Shown here piece by piece: positions 21,401-30,670 of a stretch of 64,000 nucleotides of DNA. The notes under the pieces were generated by a model, which was not told the DNA's origin, did not search any database, and saw only the letters and a program-made list of their open reading frames with translations. The position numbers were made by a program, and so were the translations under genes. The DNA lies in the NCBI GenBank assembly GCA_023053545.1, contig JAKZAN010000001.1:9940565-10004564 (forward strand), written 5' to 3'. The stretch is from Lepidurus packardi (Eukaryota; Arthropoda; Branchiopoda; Notostraca; Triopsidae). The first letter of the stretch is position 1. The number at the start of each line of letters is the position of its first letter.

Positions 21401-22141
21401 TAGGTTTGAATGGCACAAAATGCAATACGCACTTTCGGTGCCATCAGAGCTCTTCTTCACCCATGGGAAGTCGGCTTCCCAGTCCTTTCTATATTTTCTG
21501 GACATCCCTGGCAGACCGTACTAGCATGTGATAGGAAATGTTAATGAAGAAATAGGCTACAGTACAATGATGCAAGAAAATGCAAAAGAACACAATTAAG
21601 TATGAACACAAAACTTGACAGGCAGAATGCACCGCGAGATAACCCATAAAGAGAAACCAATAACAAATGAATTGTATATCTTAAAACTACGAGTACTTAC
21701 CAGCACAACGGATGTTAAAAATTACGGAAGAATCATATGCGCCCAACAATAACTACGTTTTGACTGTATCGAAACAAAAGACTAGCGGGCGTGACACGTG
21801 CGTCACATAAAATGTAAACACGTGGACTAAACACAGGAACTAAAAAGACGCGTATCAGGATCATACGCCGTACCCAATCACCTTCCGGAAACCGTACGAA
21901 GCGCGAAATACAAAACACGAATGCAAAAAAAAAAAAAAAAAATAGGAGCCAAAAGCTAATTTATCGAAACGTGCATTAATTTGGAGAGATTATTCTGTAG
22001 CCTAGAATGAATTTGCGACGATTTCTCCAAACAAACCATAAACAAACCAAAAAACCAAACCAAATTTTCGTAAACCAAAGCCTTTCAAAACAAACCATTT
22101 TTCCCATTTTTGGTTTGGAAAAAAACCATCTGGCAACCCTG
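18493..22141 (-). mobile_element. hAT DNA transposon (hAT-1), 3649 bp, complete ends
   Basis: Terminal inverted repeats start CAGGGTTGCCAGAT on both ends, followed by subterminal AAACCAAA repeats. An identical 8-bp duplication, ACTGCTAC, flanks it at 18485-18492 and 22142-22149, the expected length for hAT. It carries a minus-strand transposase gene (separate entry) and interrupts an older LTR-element coding remnant. Other internal DNA (21.5-22.1 kb and 18.5-19.05 kb) shows no further genes. Confidence 0.93.
19059..21505 (-). CDS. hAT transposase (hAT-1), one frameshift
   Basis: Exon 1 (21505 to about 21260) has a BED/TTF-like zinc finger: W in the lead, CILCHSNLKAHKG, then H-x4-H-like ALHIAKDT. 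An intron of about 300 bp separates it from the RNase H-like core: VLIDESTDITAAKHLCVCV with the catalytic Asp (about 20590), GYSSDGAANVIG (about 20380) and CHSLNLVVQHA. The C-terminus has the hAT dimerisation block LSEYCLACLSLPISNAVVER (about 19290-19350). Reading frame is lost once near 20210-20225, in a run of A6 then C5. All other parts are open, so this is either a young inactivation or a sequencing error. Confidence 0.85.
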
Positions 22142-22149
22142 ACTGCTAC

Positions 22150-22350
22150 GTCCGAAACCCGCTCCAAGGCTCCTTCTACTTGCGCTTCTGGTTCTAATCC
22201 CTCGAGTTCTTCTTCTGTTTCGTCTTCCTCCGTTTCGTCTTCTTCTGCTGGAACCACCGTCCCCACATCTGGTATAGACTCCTCCACGTGGAACCGCTCT
22301 ACCTCGCCTGTCTCAACCCGTACTGTTTCACTTCTATCCGGTCAGTTCTT
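22150..22350 (-). pseudogene. LTR-retrotransposon polyprotein C-terminal remnant
   Basis: The minus frame reads an acidic stretch (VVPAEEDETEEDETEEELEG) that runs into the right end of a hAT element. The same frame resumes at 18484 on the far side, giving an Arg-rich tail that stops near 18380 before the LTR at 18292. The acidic then basic tail before a polypurine tract is usual for the end of a Gypsy or Copia pol. Everything further upstream is missing. Class uncertain. Confidence 0.4.
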
Positions 22351-22650
22351 CCCACCTATCTCTGAGTGGTGTTAGTCCTGTTGAACACAGTAACACAGCT
22401 ATGGGCGTGGTTTTCATTGCCACGAGAATTATTCGTAGTGCTCTGTTTTGTATGGTTTCTATGCATTTTAACATGCTCTTGTTGGCGTCTTTAAAAACTA
22501 TTGCCGCATATTCTAATTTTGCTCTTATTAGTCCTTTATAAAGCGTTAGCATTGTTTTTATATTTGCTCCCCAACTTGTCCCTGCCAATTTTTGCAGTAT
22601 TAAATTAGCTTTCATTCCTCTTTCTCTCCCCTTTTTTTTCCATGTGTTGT
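22334..22650 (-). pseudogene. LINE ORF2 3' part, separated by the Kolobok-like insertion
   Basis: Minus-strand frame with LTLYKGLIRAKLEYAAIVF, IQNRALRIILVAMKTTPIAV and STGLTPLRDRWEE, the usual C-terminal region of LINE reverse transcriptases. It is the continuation of the RT whose main part lies at 25.36-26.5 kb; the 2706-bp insertion at 22655-25360 separates them. The left side is cut off by the LTR-element remnant. Confidence 0.8.
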
Positions 22651-22907
22651 TTAAAGGGCAATAGCCACGAGTATAGCGTATTGATATTTGGATGGATTCT
22701 TATTGTACACATTATTCTAAGAACGGGAAAATTTGTTTCAAATTTTTCCGACTAACCGTTTCCGAGTTATTGGCTTGCGAAGTTTTGGCAATTTTCCCGC
22801 CACTAGAACCGTGACGTCAATAACGGGAACAGCGCTAGAGTTGTGGCTTACGGGCGCTTCGTATACACTGGCTTTGTGTAGGCTTCCTCTGTGCTGTGTG
22901 ATTTTTA

Positions 22908-24030
22908 GTGGAAAAAATGGCAAGTAATCTGCCATCAAAGACAAATAACCATAGTGGTAACTATTGTGTTGCTTACGGTTGCAATAACAGTGGAAGATCT
23001 GGTGTAGGGATATATACATTCCCAAAAGACGCAGAAAGAAGACGGCAATGGGTGTTGCAAGTGCAAAGGACTAGGGCTGATTTTGTGGAAGCCACATGTA
23101 AATCGGCGTCTCTCTGTGGTGATCACTTCACCGAAGATCAATTTGACGGTAGTGTTGATCGACAGTTAGCAATGGGATTTCGGGCTAAAAGGCGTGGTAG
23201 GAGTTTGTTGCCAACCGCTATCCCTACTAAGTTTGATAGGCCGGCTACTGTGTCTGGGCTGCGAAGTCCACCCAAACCTCGGAAAACCTCAGCTATTGAG
23301 AAAAGACAACGCCATAACGTAAATATACTCCAACGTTTGAAGACAAAATAGGGTAATGACATATGCACGTTTTAGATTATCCAAGAATTGCTGCTTCAAG
23401 GCGAAAGTACAAGTTCTGTCCCAACAGTTGCCACAAGCACTTGTACGTCAGACTCGGTGCTTGACTTAGTTTTTTCTGAGTCGACACCCGCAATTAATAT
23501 GGAGTCGTTTCTCGAAGTAAATCTGGAAAACAATGAAGAAGAAGAGACTTTGGCCGAAGCTACCATGAAAGATTTCTCTTGTCAATTTTCCGGAGTTGAA
23601 ACGGCAGACTTTTCTTGTCAGTTCTCCGGTATGACGACCCAAGACTTCTCTTGTCAGTTTCCTGAGGACGGGCTACTTTTGCCGGTAAATAGGATACCAA
23701 TGAATATCAAACGTTCTAAATTGGAGAAACTATATGTAGGAAAAGAACCCGCTTCCAAGAAGCAGTACCTTTACCTCAGAAAACCTGAATAGTACCCTAA
23801 CTGAACAGGGCTATCCCTTTGACGACGATGTCGATTTTGAACCGGACGACGAATACGAGGACACGGAATCGGACATTTCACCCGTGAAAGAGTAAATTAT
23901 ATTGATCCAAGAATGTATTCTATATAAAGGCATTTACTTCTAGGGAACAAGCTAGCTCTCCAATTCCACCTTTTGATCAAAGAAACAAAGAACGCAAATT
24001 TATGGTTTTCGAGAGTTCAGCCATGTGCAG
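22908..24030 (+). CDS. THAP-domain protein of the Kolobok-like element, truncated and degenerate
   Basis: The N-terminus is a THAP C2CH zinc finger (CVAYGCNNSGRSGVGIYTFP, later CGDHFTEDQF), the site-specific DNA-binding domain of such transposases. The same frame continues at 23388 after two stops, and reads an acidic region with three tandem DFSCQF motifs (about 23571-23662). After a frameshift near 23785 comes a very acidic run (DDDVDFEPDDEYEDTESD). A good intron (about 23892-23942) joins to NKERKFMVFESS, the usual start of the transposase core in this family; the DDE core then does not follow. It is not functional as a transposase. Confidence 0.7.
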
Positions 24031-24515
24031 CACGTATTATCATCCGGATAAGCGGAAAGCTGTGGAAGAAAAAGTTACTCGCTTCAAAAAACCGAAGCAA
24101 AATAATGAGTAACAAAAAGCTTAGCTTGGGAAACGGTTTCTTTCTTTTTTTTTGTCATCTGACCAAGAATGAGGGGATTTTTACGAATGATTTTTAGCCC
24201 TGAAAATAAATGAAAAGCTTAGCTTATGAAACGGAAGTTTTTGTTGATTTCATATGACCTTAGCCCTGAAAAGGGCTCGGGCAAGGCCAGGGTCGAAAGG
24301 CGTCACGCATCGTTATCAGGCGTCAGGCATCCACTCCGAGTATCCGACATACTGGCCAGTTGGATCTGGAAACTTGCTTTTGATGAAATGTTCAACACAT
24401 GCTGGCAAGGGCTTTCTCGTCCTCGCTCCCAGTATCTTATACACGTTCGTGGTAACAGCACGGTAGGCGCTAAACCTGTTCCTCCTAACACATAAAATTT
24501 TACTTCAAAGATTGA

Positions 24516-25096
24516 TTAGCCATACTTTATGAAATACCTGTTGGGATCTACATCATCAGCAAACGGCAAATGTTTTTTCCGGGCACTAGCGTAAGTACAC
24601 CAGCTAAGGTATACATATTCCAGGACTTCCGGATACAGCAAACGAAGAATAGCAGCAGTTTCTGTATAGCACTTTGCCTGCTGATGTGGAAAGTCCTCGT
24701 TATTAGCGTCGACTTTGGCTAAAAAGTGACGATTTCTCCAGCAACAGAAATTGTTGACAGGAAGAGGCATCCTAACGCACTTCCCACAATCACACCTACA
24801 ACATACTGTACAGTTAGAAGCACGTGATGTTTTATAATAAGTTACCAGTCAGAAACTTCAGACTCTCCAGAATCTCCAGGTCCAGAATCTGCAGCTACAA
24901 GTGATGTTGAAACACTAACACTGGCACGTGGGTTTGGCATTGGCAACCTTTGAGCCCTATATGGCTCAAACTGGTAGGCCTGAGCACACGCAACTATTGG
25001 CACAGGAATGACAAAAGCCTGGTCCAATTCCGTCCCTTCATCCTCTACAAAGGGGCTTCTATCAAAATAAACGCTCTCGTCGAAACCTTCAGCCAT
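24516..25096 (-). CDS. P2X7 C-terminal-like cysteine-rich protein inside the Kolobok-like element
   Basis: Two exons: 24846-25096 (start ATG 25096) and 24516-24795. The first is acidic and disordered (MAEGFDESVYFDRSPF, later SESGESEVSD-like text). The splice at 24846/24795 completes a Trp codon and gives SDWCDCGKCVRMP, followed by NNFCCWRN. W-C-x-C-G-x-C then CC is the zinc-binding signature of the P2X7 receptor cytoplasmic (ballast) domain and its stand-alone relatives. The part after the CC pair does not match well from memory and the protein stops early at DPNRYFIKYG, so it may be truncated, or a further exon may exist. The domain call is from motif only. Confidence 0.55.
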
Positions 25097-25364
25097 TTTA
25101 CTCGCTTTGTCTATCACTTTGTATACACGAAACGCAGGTCTGTGGTGCGCCAAGGTGCCGTGGCTCCCGTTATTGACGTCACGGCGCCACGTGACCGCGT
25201 TGGGCCAATGGCAAAAATGCCCGATTTGAATTTTAGATTTCTCATGTTCTGAAATATCGCAGTTATATTTTCGCGTATGATAAAAAGACACATAAAACTG
25301 TAAACTAGATTTTCTACTCCATTTTATAAGACAAAGTTGTTTTTTGGTGGCTATTGCCCTTTAA

Positions 25365-27696
25365 AATGTAGTTCCTTGTCGAAAGTGATTCCCAAAAATT
25401 TTCCTTCTTTTATTTTTTCTATTTCCGTTCCTCTGATTTTGACTTTAACTTTTCTTTCTGTCTTTCTTTTCTTTGTTATGACTAGGCATTTCGTTTTTTC
25501 GGCTGCTATTTCAAAACCGTTCATATCACACCATATTTCTGCCTCTTTCGCTGATTTAGCTATTCTTCTCATAGCATTGTCTAACGTTGTGTCCCTTGTC
25601 CAGATGGCAATATTATCTACATAGATCGAGGTGTTCATTCTATACAAATCTGTCGGGAAATCACTAATCATAATATTCAAGAGCCATGGACTCAAAACTG
25701 ATCCCTGTGGTATACCTTTACTTAAGTTTACTTTTCTTGATGTCGTCGCACCTATTCTGACTTCCATTGTCCTGTTTCTAAGCAAGTCCTGTATAATCTG
25801 TAATATTTTTCCTTTAAAGCCTACTTCCCCTAATTTTGCTAATAGTTTGCTTGACCAAACCGAGTCATATGCCTGTTTAAGATCTAGTAGGAGTATAGCG
25901 TACAGTCTCCCGCCTGGATAGATTCGTAGGCGTCCTCCTTCAGTCTGTACTAGTTGATCTATTGTACTTCTTCCTGGTCTAAACCCCGTTTGATATATTG
26001 ACATTATGTTATACTTTTCAGTTATCCAATTTAGTCTTTTTACTAATAAACGCTCAAATATTTTCGCTAGACACGAGATCAAAGAAATAGGTCTATATGA
26101 TTCAACTTTTTCTGCGCTTTTCCCCTGTTTTAATATAGGAATTACCTTTGCGTTTTTCCACTCTTTGGGTACTTGTCCTACTCTTAATATCAGGTTATAT
26201 ATGTTATACAAAGCTTCTCTGAAGTTGTTTGGTAAGTTACTGATTATTTTGTAGTGAACTAAGTCCGTCCCCTGACTAGTGCTGGGTAATCTTGTTAAAA
26301 TTTCGTTGAACTCCCATTTAGTGAACGGCCTTTCCAATTCTTTCCACCTGCTACTTCCTTGTATAAATTGTTCTACCTGCTGCCTAAGAAACGTTTCCTG
26401 TCCTTCATTCTTCTTGCTCGTCTGTAGTTGTGCCCCGCTTTGAACTTTTGCAAAGTGTTTCGCAAACTCTTGGCTATATCCTCTTCTTTCTCGCACATAT
26501 TCCCGTTCTCCTTTATTACATTTCCTAAACCCTTACTTCCCCTGCCTTCCATTCTCCCAATAAGATTCCATACCTCTTTCATACTCGTATTCCCCCCTAA
26601 CTTTTCTACCTTTTCTCTCCATGCCCTCCTTTTGATGCTACGAAAGGTCTTTTTGCATTGAGCTTGTGCTTTTTTATCTCTAAGTTAGTTGTTGAAGGGT
26701 TTCTCTTGAATTCTCTGTAACCTTTTCTCATTATGCCCATTAGCCTACTGCACTCCTCGTTCCACCACATTTTCCTATTACTAGTCTCTTTCTGGTTATT
26801 TTTCTTTGGTCCTCCTTTGAGCGGTCTGTGTCTTCTGCATACTTCTATAAGCTTTTCTACATATGTATTATATTTTTCTTCTAACGATCCGTTTCATAGT
26901 ATGTTTGGATGTGTGTTCCCTTCAGCTCTTCTACTAATCTTTGCCAATTTGCCTTTTGAAAAATCCATTTATATGTATAGGTTTCGTATGTTGTGACTAA
27001 TTTTTCTTGAATCTGAACTAACTGCGGTAAGTGGTCGCTAAGTAAAGGTGCCCCGTTTCTGACCGCTGTTTTTGTTATTAAATCTGATGTCGCAAAAGTT
27101 AGATCTAGTGTAGAGTTTTTCCCGTTTCCTCCAACATATGTCTCACTTCCTTTTTCTGTTACTAATTTGAGCTCCTCCCATTCCTCTAGAAAATCAAAAA
27201 GAATTCTTCCTCTCCTATCCGATATTCGGCTACCCCACATGCTGTGGTGAGAATTGAAATCTCCCATTCACAAAAAACTGTTTCCTTTCCCAGTTTGTCC
27301 CATATAATGTTGATATTCTGCTATTGAGATTCGGTGTTCTTTGTCTTTTTCCTGTAGGTATAGCCCAGCTAAATAAAGCTTCTTTCCTTGTCCCACTACT
27401 TTTATTCCTATAAATTCTAAGGCCCCGTTATTGTATCTTTAGATATTTATTTTCTCCCACTGAATACCTTCTTTAACCCAGAATAGGACTCCTCCCCCTC
27501 TGTCTCCTTTTCTGTCTATTCTACATTCCTCGTAACCTCTTAAATTAGTTTTCACCCCTTCTTTTAGCCACGTTTCACTAATAAAAATAACATCTATTCT
27601 CTTTTTTAAATCACTTAAATAGGCTGTTAAAGAATCTACGTTGGCCCTTATGCTCCTGGCATTCCAAAATAAAATGTTTATGCCCTCGCAATCCAT
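25365..27696 (-). pseudogene. LINE ORF2: endonuclease and reverse transcriptase (I/jockey-like)
   Basis: Apurinic-type endonuclease at the start: INILFWNARSIRANVDSL, FISETWLKEGV, then MGDFNSHHSMWGS (27226-27267) and APLLSDHLPQ. The RT follows: YRPISLISCLAKIFERLLV, TGFRPGRSTIDQLV, LLLDLKQAYDSVW with the first catalytic Asp, SKGIPQGSVLSPWL, and the active-site box reads YVDN (25613-25624) where YADD or YVDD is expected. Frame breaks exist between 27.27 and 27.44 kb and near 26.6-26.9 kb. It is followed in 3' direction by the Kolobok-like insertion. Non-functional by frame alone. Confidence 0.88.
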
Positions 27697-28054
27697 GTTA
27701 ATATTTGTTGTATAAAGTTTCCATTCCTAATAACATTTTTGACTTCCTTGCAGATTTCTTCCCATATTTCTTCCCATTTCCCTCCTGTCAAAACTACTGA
27801 AATTATTTTTCTGACCAATCCTCCTACCCAGACCCCCCAATCAGTTGTCTCTTTTTCATGTTCTGACTTCTCTTCGTCTTGTTGACTTTCCTCTCGATTT
27901 GTTTGTCTCGCTTTTTCATTTTTCTTACCTTGTAACACCTCGCTGAAACTTTGTTTCGCTACTACTAAAGTTTTCTTCGCTTTTTCCATTAGTTCTTGAA
28001 CTGTTATGTCTTCTTCCTTTTCTGCTATTTCTCCTGTCCTGATGTTATTAACCG
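27697..28054 (-). other. LINE ORF1-ORF2 linker region
   Basis: The minus frame holds a lysine- and glutamate-rich reading frame to 27989 (KQSFSEVLQGKKNEKARQTN), probably the C-terminal end of ORF1 after a frame break, followed by hydrophobic sequence (ISVVLTGGKWEEIWEEI) up to the ORF2 start at 27696. Confidence 0.5.
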
Positions 28055-29110
28055 CTATTTGACTTTTTCAATGTGTTCTACCTCGTTACGTTTTATGGTC
28101 TGATCGCCTAATGTGTCCGCTTTTCGATCTGCCTGAGTTTGGTTCCCTTTGGCTCGTTTAAAAAACTTACAGTTCCTGTCCGCTGCAGCATGTTGCTTTT
28201 TACAATTTGCACATGTTGGCTCCTTTCCCTCTGTCTTGTTTTCGCAGATTGTCGTGGCGTGTTCTCCACCACAGTGCCCACATCTATCCCTTGCCTTGCA
28301 GACAGAGCTGATATGCCCAAATCTTTGACACTTATAACATCTGATGGGTCTTGGTTCGAAGTGATGAACTTTTATTTTTAGGTATCCTAAATTCAAATAG
28401 GATAGCAATTTGCCGTTTTCAAAAATAAGGTGGAAACGGCTAGTTTCCTCTTTAACTTTTCCCCCGTTATCTATTCTTCGCTCTTTGTACAGGGCTCTTA
28501 CCCCGACTAATCCTGCGATATTCTCTTCCTCGATCTCCTTTTTAGTCGCCCCGTATATGATTACAATCCCGTGTTGCAAAAACTTAGGTTTGGTTATCCT
28601 GGCCTGAACTTTTATTTCCCCTATCTGTTTTATCTTTAGTAATCTATCCGTTTCGTCCTGATTGGTCGGAAAAACCAACAGTTCTCCAGCACGCGTTACT
28701 TTGATTTTCAAATCTCTTATATTCAACTCTCCCACCATTTTATTAATTTTGAAGGGGCTTAGCTTATCGAAACTTTCCTCATTTTTTACTGCTCGGTATG
28801 CTACTGGACATTTCTCCTCCGCTTTCTCTAATTCCTCCTCTATATCCGTTTCCGTAGTCGAACCTCTAGTCTTCTACGTTTGCTTCCTACATCAACCTGA
28901 GCTTTCTCCCTGCTTTACTTTCTTTACCTTGTTCTTCCTATAGAAACCATTGTAAACCCTCCATCTTTTTCTGCATTCTCCGTCTCTAGACCTGATTTTC
29001 GTCCTCCATATCGGAGCTTTCCGAAATCTCAACTTCTTCGTCTTCTAAATCTGGTAAATTGTATCTCTGCTCGTCCCCCACCTCTTCACTAGACCCTCCA
29101 CCTCTTATCC
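28055..29110 (-). pseudogene. LINE ORF1: gag-like protein with three CCHC knuckles
   Basis: The main open part (28055-28738) has an RNA-binding region and the zinc knuckles CYKCQRFGHISSVC, CGHCGGEHATTIC and CANCKKQHAAADRNC, the set found in ORF1 of I/jockey-group LINEs. The N-terminal piece (start MGIRGGGSSEEVGDEQ near 29110) is acidic and is followed by several frame breaks before 28738. The LINE 5' end lies somewhere between 29.11 and 29.31 kb, just upstream of PISD. Confidence 0.8.
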
Positions 29111-29364
29111 CCATACAGTTTAAAAAAAAAGAAAGCGTTAGGGTAAAAAAAATTGGGAAAAAAACTAGTGTAAGATAGCAAAAACAAAATAAAACTGGTA
29201 ACTCTAAACTTGTCACCTGGTTCCACAAAGTTTTGCTGCACTTTTTCTTTTAATCTTTCTCACTGTAATTCTGAACAACCTGTCGGTTTGAAATCACAAA
29301 TGGGAATGATTACGGGACCTTTTTTTCAGTCTCCCTAACACTTGACTTGTGTTTTCTTTAACAG

Positions 29365-30615
29365 ATGACGCTGCTCCACGGATCGCTTTGCCTGCTTTGC
29401 CTCGTTCGTGGCATGCCTGTGCGCAAGCCTGTAAGGTAAGAACAATACAATCCCCTAAGGGAATTTCTTCTTACTAATACGATCTTCTGTATCTATCTGG
29501 CGTAGCAATTGCTATATGAGTCAAGTACCTAATATGCTTTTATCTTGGTTAACAGGTACGTGCTTATCGCAGCTTGCCCTGGGCGACCCTGTCGCGCATC
29601 TGGGGACGACTGGCCAACACCCGTTTGCCTCAGTGGACGAGGAAGCCGGTCCTTGGCTTCTACGCGCGGACGTTTGGCGTAAACGTCGAAGCAGCCGCAT
29701 CGGACAACCTGTCCGACCACTCCAGCATGGGCGAATTTTTTCGACGGCCGCTTAAACCAGGCGCACGCCCTATCGGCACTACGGGCTGCATTGTAAGTTG
29801 ATTGGGTTTTTTATGCACTCATTTCTCGTACTAAATATTGTTTGTTTTCTACAACAGGTGTCACCAGCCGATGGGAAAGTCCTCCATTTTGGCGCAGTGG
29901 ACCAGAATGGACTGTTGGGACAGGTGAAGGTGGTGCCTTACTCCCTGAGCCAGTTTTTGGGACCCTCTGAACTGGTGCAACTCTCAACAGGGTCCCCAAC
30001 CTCCGGCCTCCACTACTGTTTCATCCATCAGGCGCCCGGGGACTACTATGAGTTTCATTCCCCCGTTGACTGGGATATTTCATTGCGGCGACATTTTCCA
30101 GGTAATTCGTCATGAGAACAACAAGGGGTGTTACTAACCGGAATATTATCTTAGAGGAAATCTTTAGTGTGAACCCAAGCGTTTCCAAATGGGTCCCCGG
30201 CCTACTTGCCCTCAACGAGCGAGCCGTTTACTTTGGCCAGTGGCAGTACGGCTTGTTCAGCATGACAGCGGTAGGAGCTACCAATGTCGGCTCCATATAC
30301 GTCTATAAAGACCCGGTAAGTTAGTCGACGAGTTTGCGTTTTTTAAAGTGACTTAACAGTTTTCTTTTCTTTTTATTGTAGGAATTGGAAACAAACTGTC
30401 GTGCTGGACGTCGCAAGACGACGGACTACTACTTCCGCAAGGAACGTGCAGGCGGGGAGGGTCTCCATCAGGAGAAAGGTGAAGTATTCGGTGAGTTTAA
30501 CTTTGCCTCTACAATTGTCCTTATTTTTCAGGCCCCCAAGGAGTTTAAATTTACCGTCCAGCTTGGGCAAATCGTTCGAGTAGGTCAAGCTATCGCTCAA
30601 AATTCTAAACCGTAG
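29365..30615 (+). CDS. PISD: Phosphatidylserine decarboxylase proenzyme, mitochondrial; 5' end incomplete
   Basis: Makes phosphatidylethanolamine from phosphatidylserine at the mitochondrial inner membrane; the pyruvoyl enzyme forms by self-cleavage. Exons: 29365-29435, 29556-29792, 29858-30101, 30155-30315 and 30382-30615, all in phase. Family landmarks: FYARTFGVNVEAAASDNL, FFRRPLKPGARPI, SPADGKVLHFG, APGDYYEFHSPVDW (catalytic histidine region), RHFP, and FSMTAVGATNVGSIYVYKDP. The C-terminal processing site reads EFNFASTIVLIF, so the usual LGST is FAST: Ala replaces Gly before the Ser that becomes the pyruvoyl group. The exon(s) with the mitochondrial leader and membrane segment are not identified upstream; a LINE lies there. 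Confidence 0.93.
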
Positions 30616-30670
30616 CATTGATGTGGGTTCTAAGATGTCTGGCTATTCGTTTCAGTGAAATTTCCGTACT

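Larger units (their letters stand above)
22655..25360. mobile_element. Kolobok-like DNA transposon with TTAA target duplication, 2706 bp
   Basis: Both ends are AGGGCAATAGCCAC in inverted orientation, flanked by TTAA at 22651-22654 and 25361-25364. TTAA duplication together with an N-terminal THAP gene points to the Kolobok superfamily; piggyBac also uses TTAA but lacks THAP. Two genes are inside, on opposite strands: a THAP protein from the left and a cysteine-rich P2X7-like protein from the right. The transposase core is missing between about 24.03 and 24.5 kb. It sits inside a LINE RT frame. Confidence 0.8.

Noticed and set aside
22007-22375. Ser-rich plus-strand frame (SSSSVSSSSVSSSS)
   Set aside because: Antisense of the acidic tail of the LTR-element polyprotein and of the hAT-1 terminus.
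24226-24500. Open frames on both strands inside the Kolobok-like element
   Set aside because: No recognised motifs, no consistent splice links to the THAP or P2X7-like gene; probably degenerate remains of the deleted transposase.
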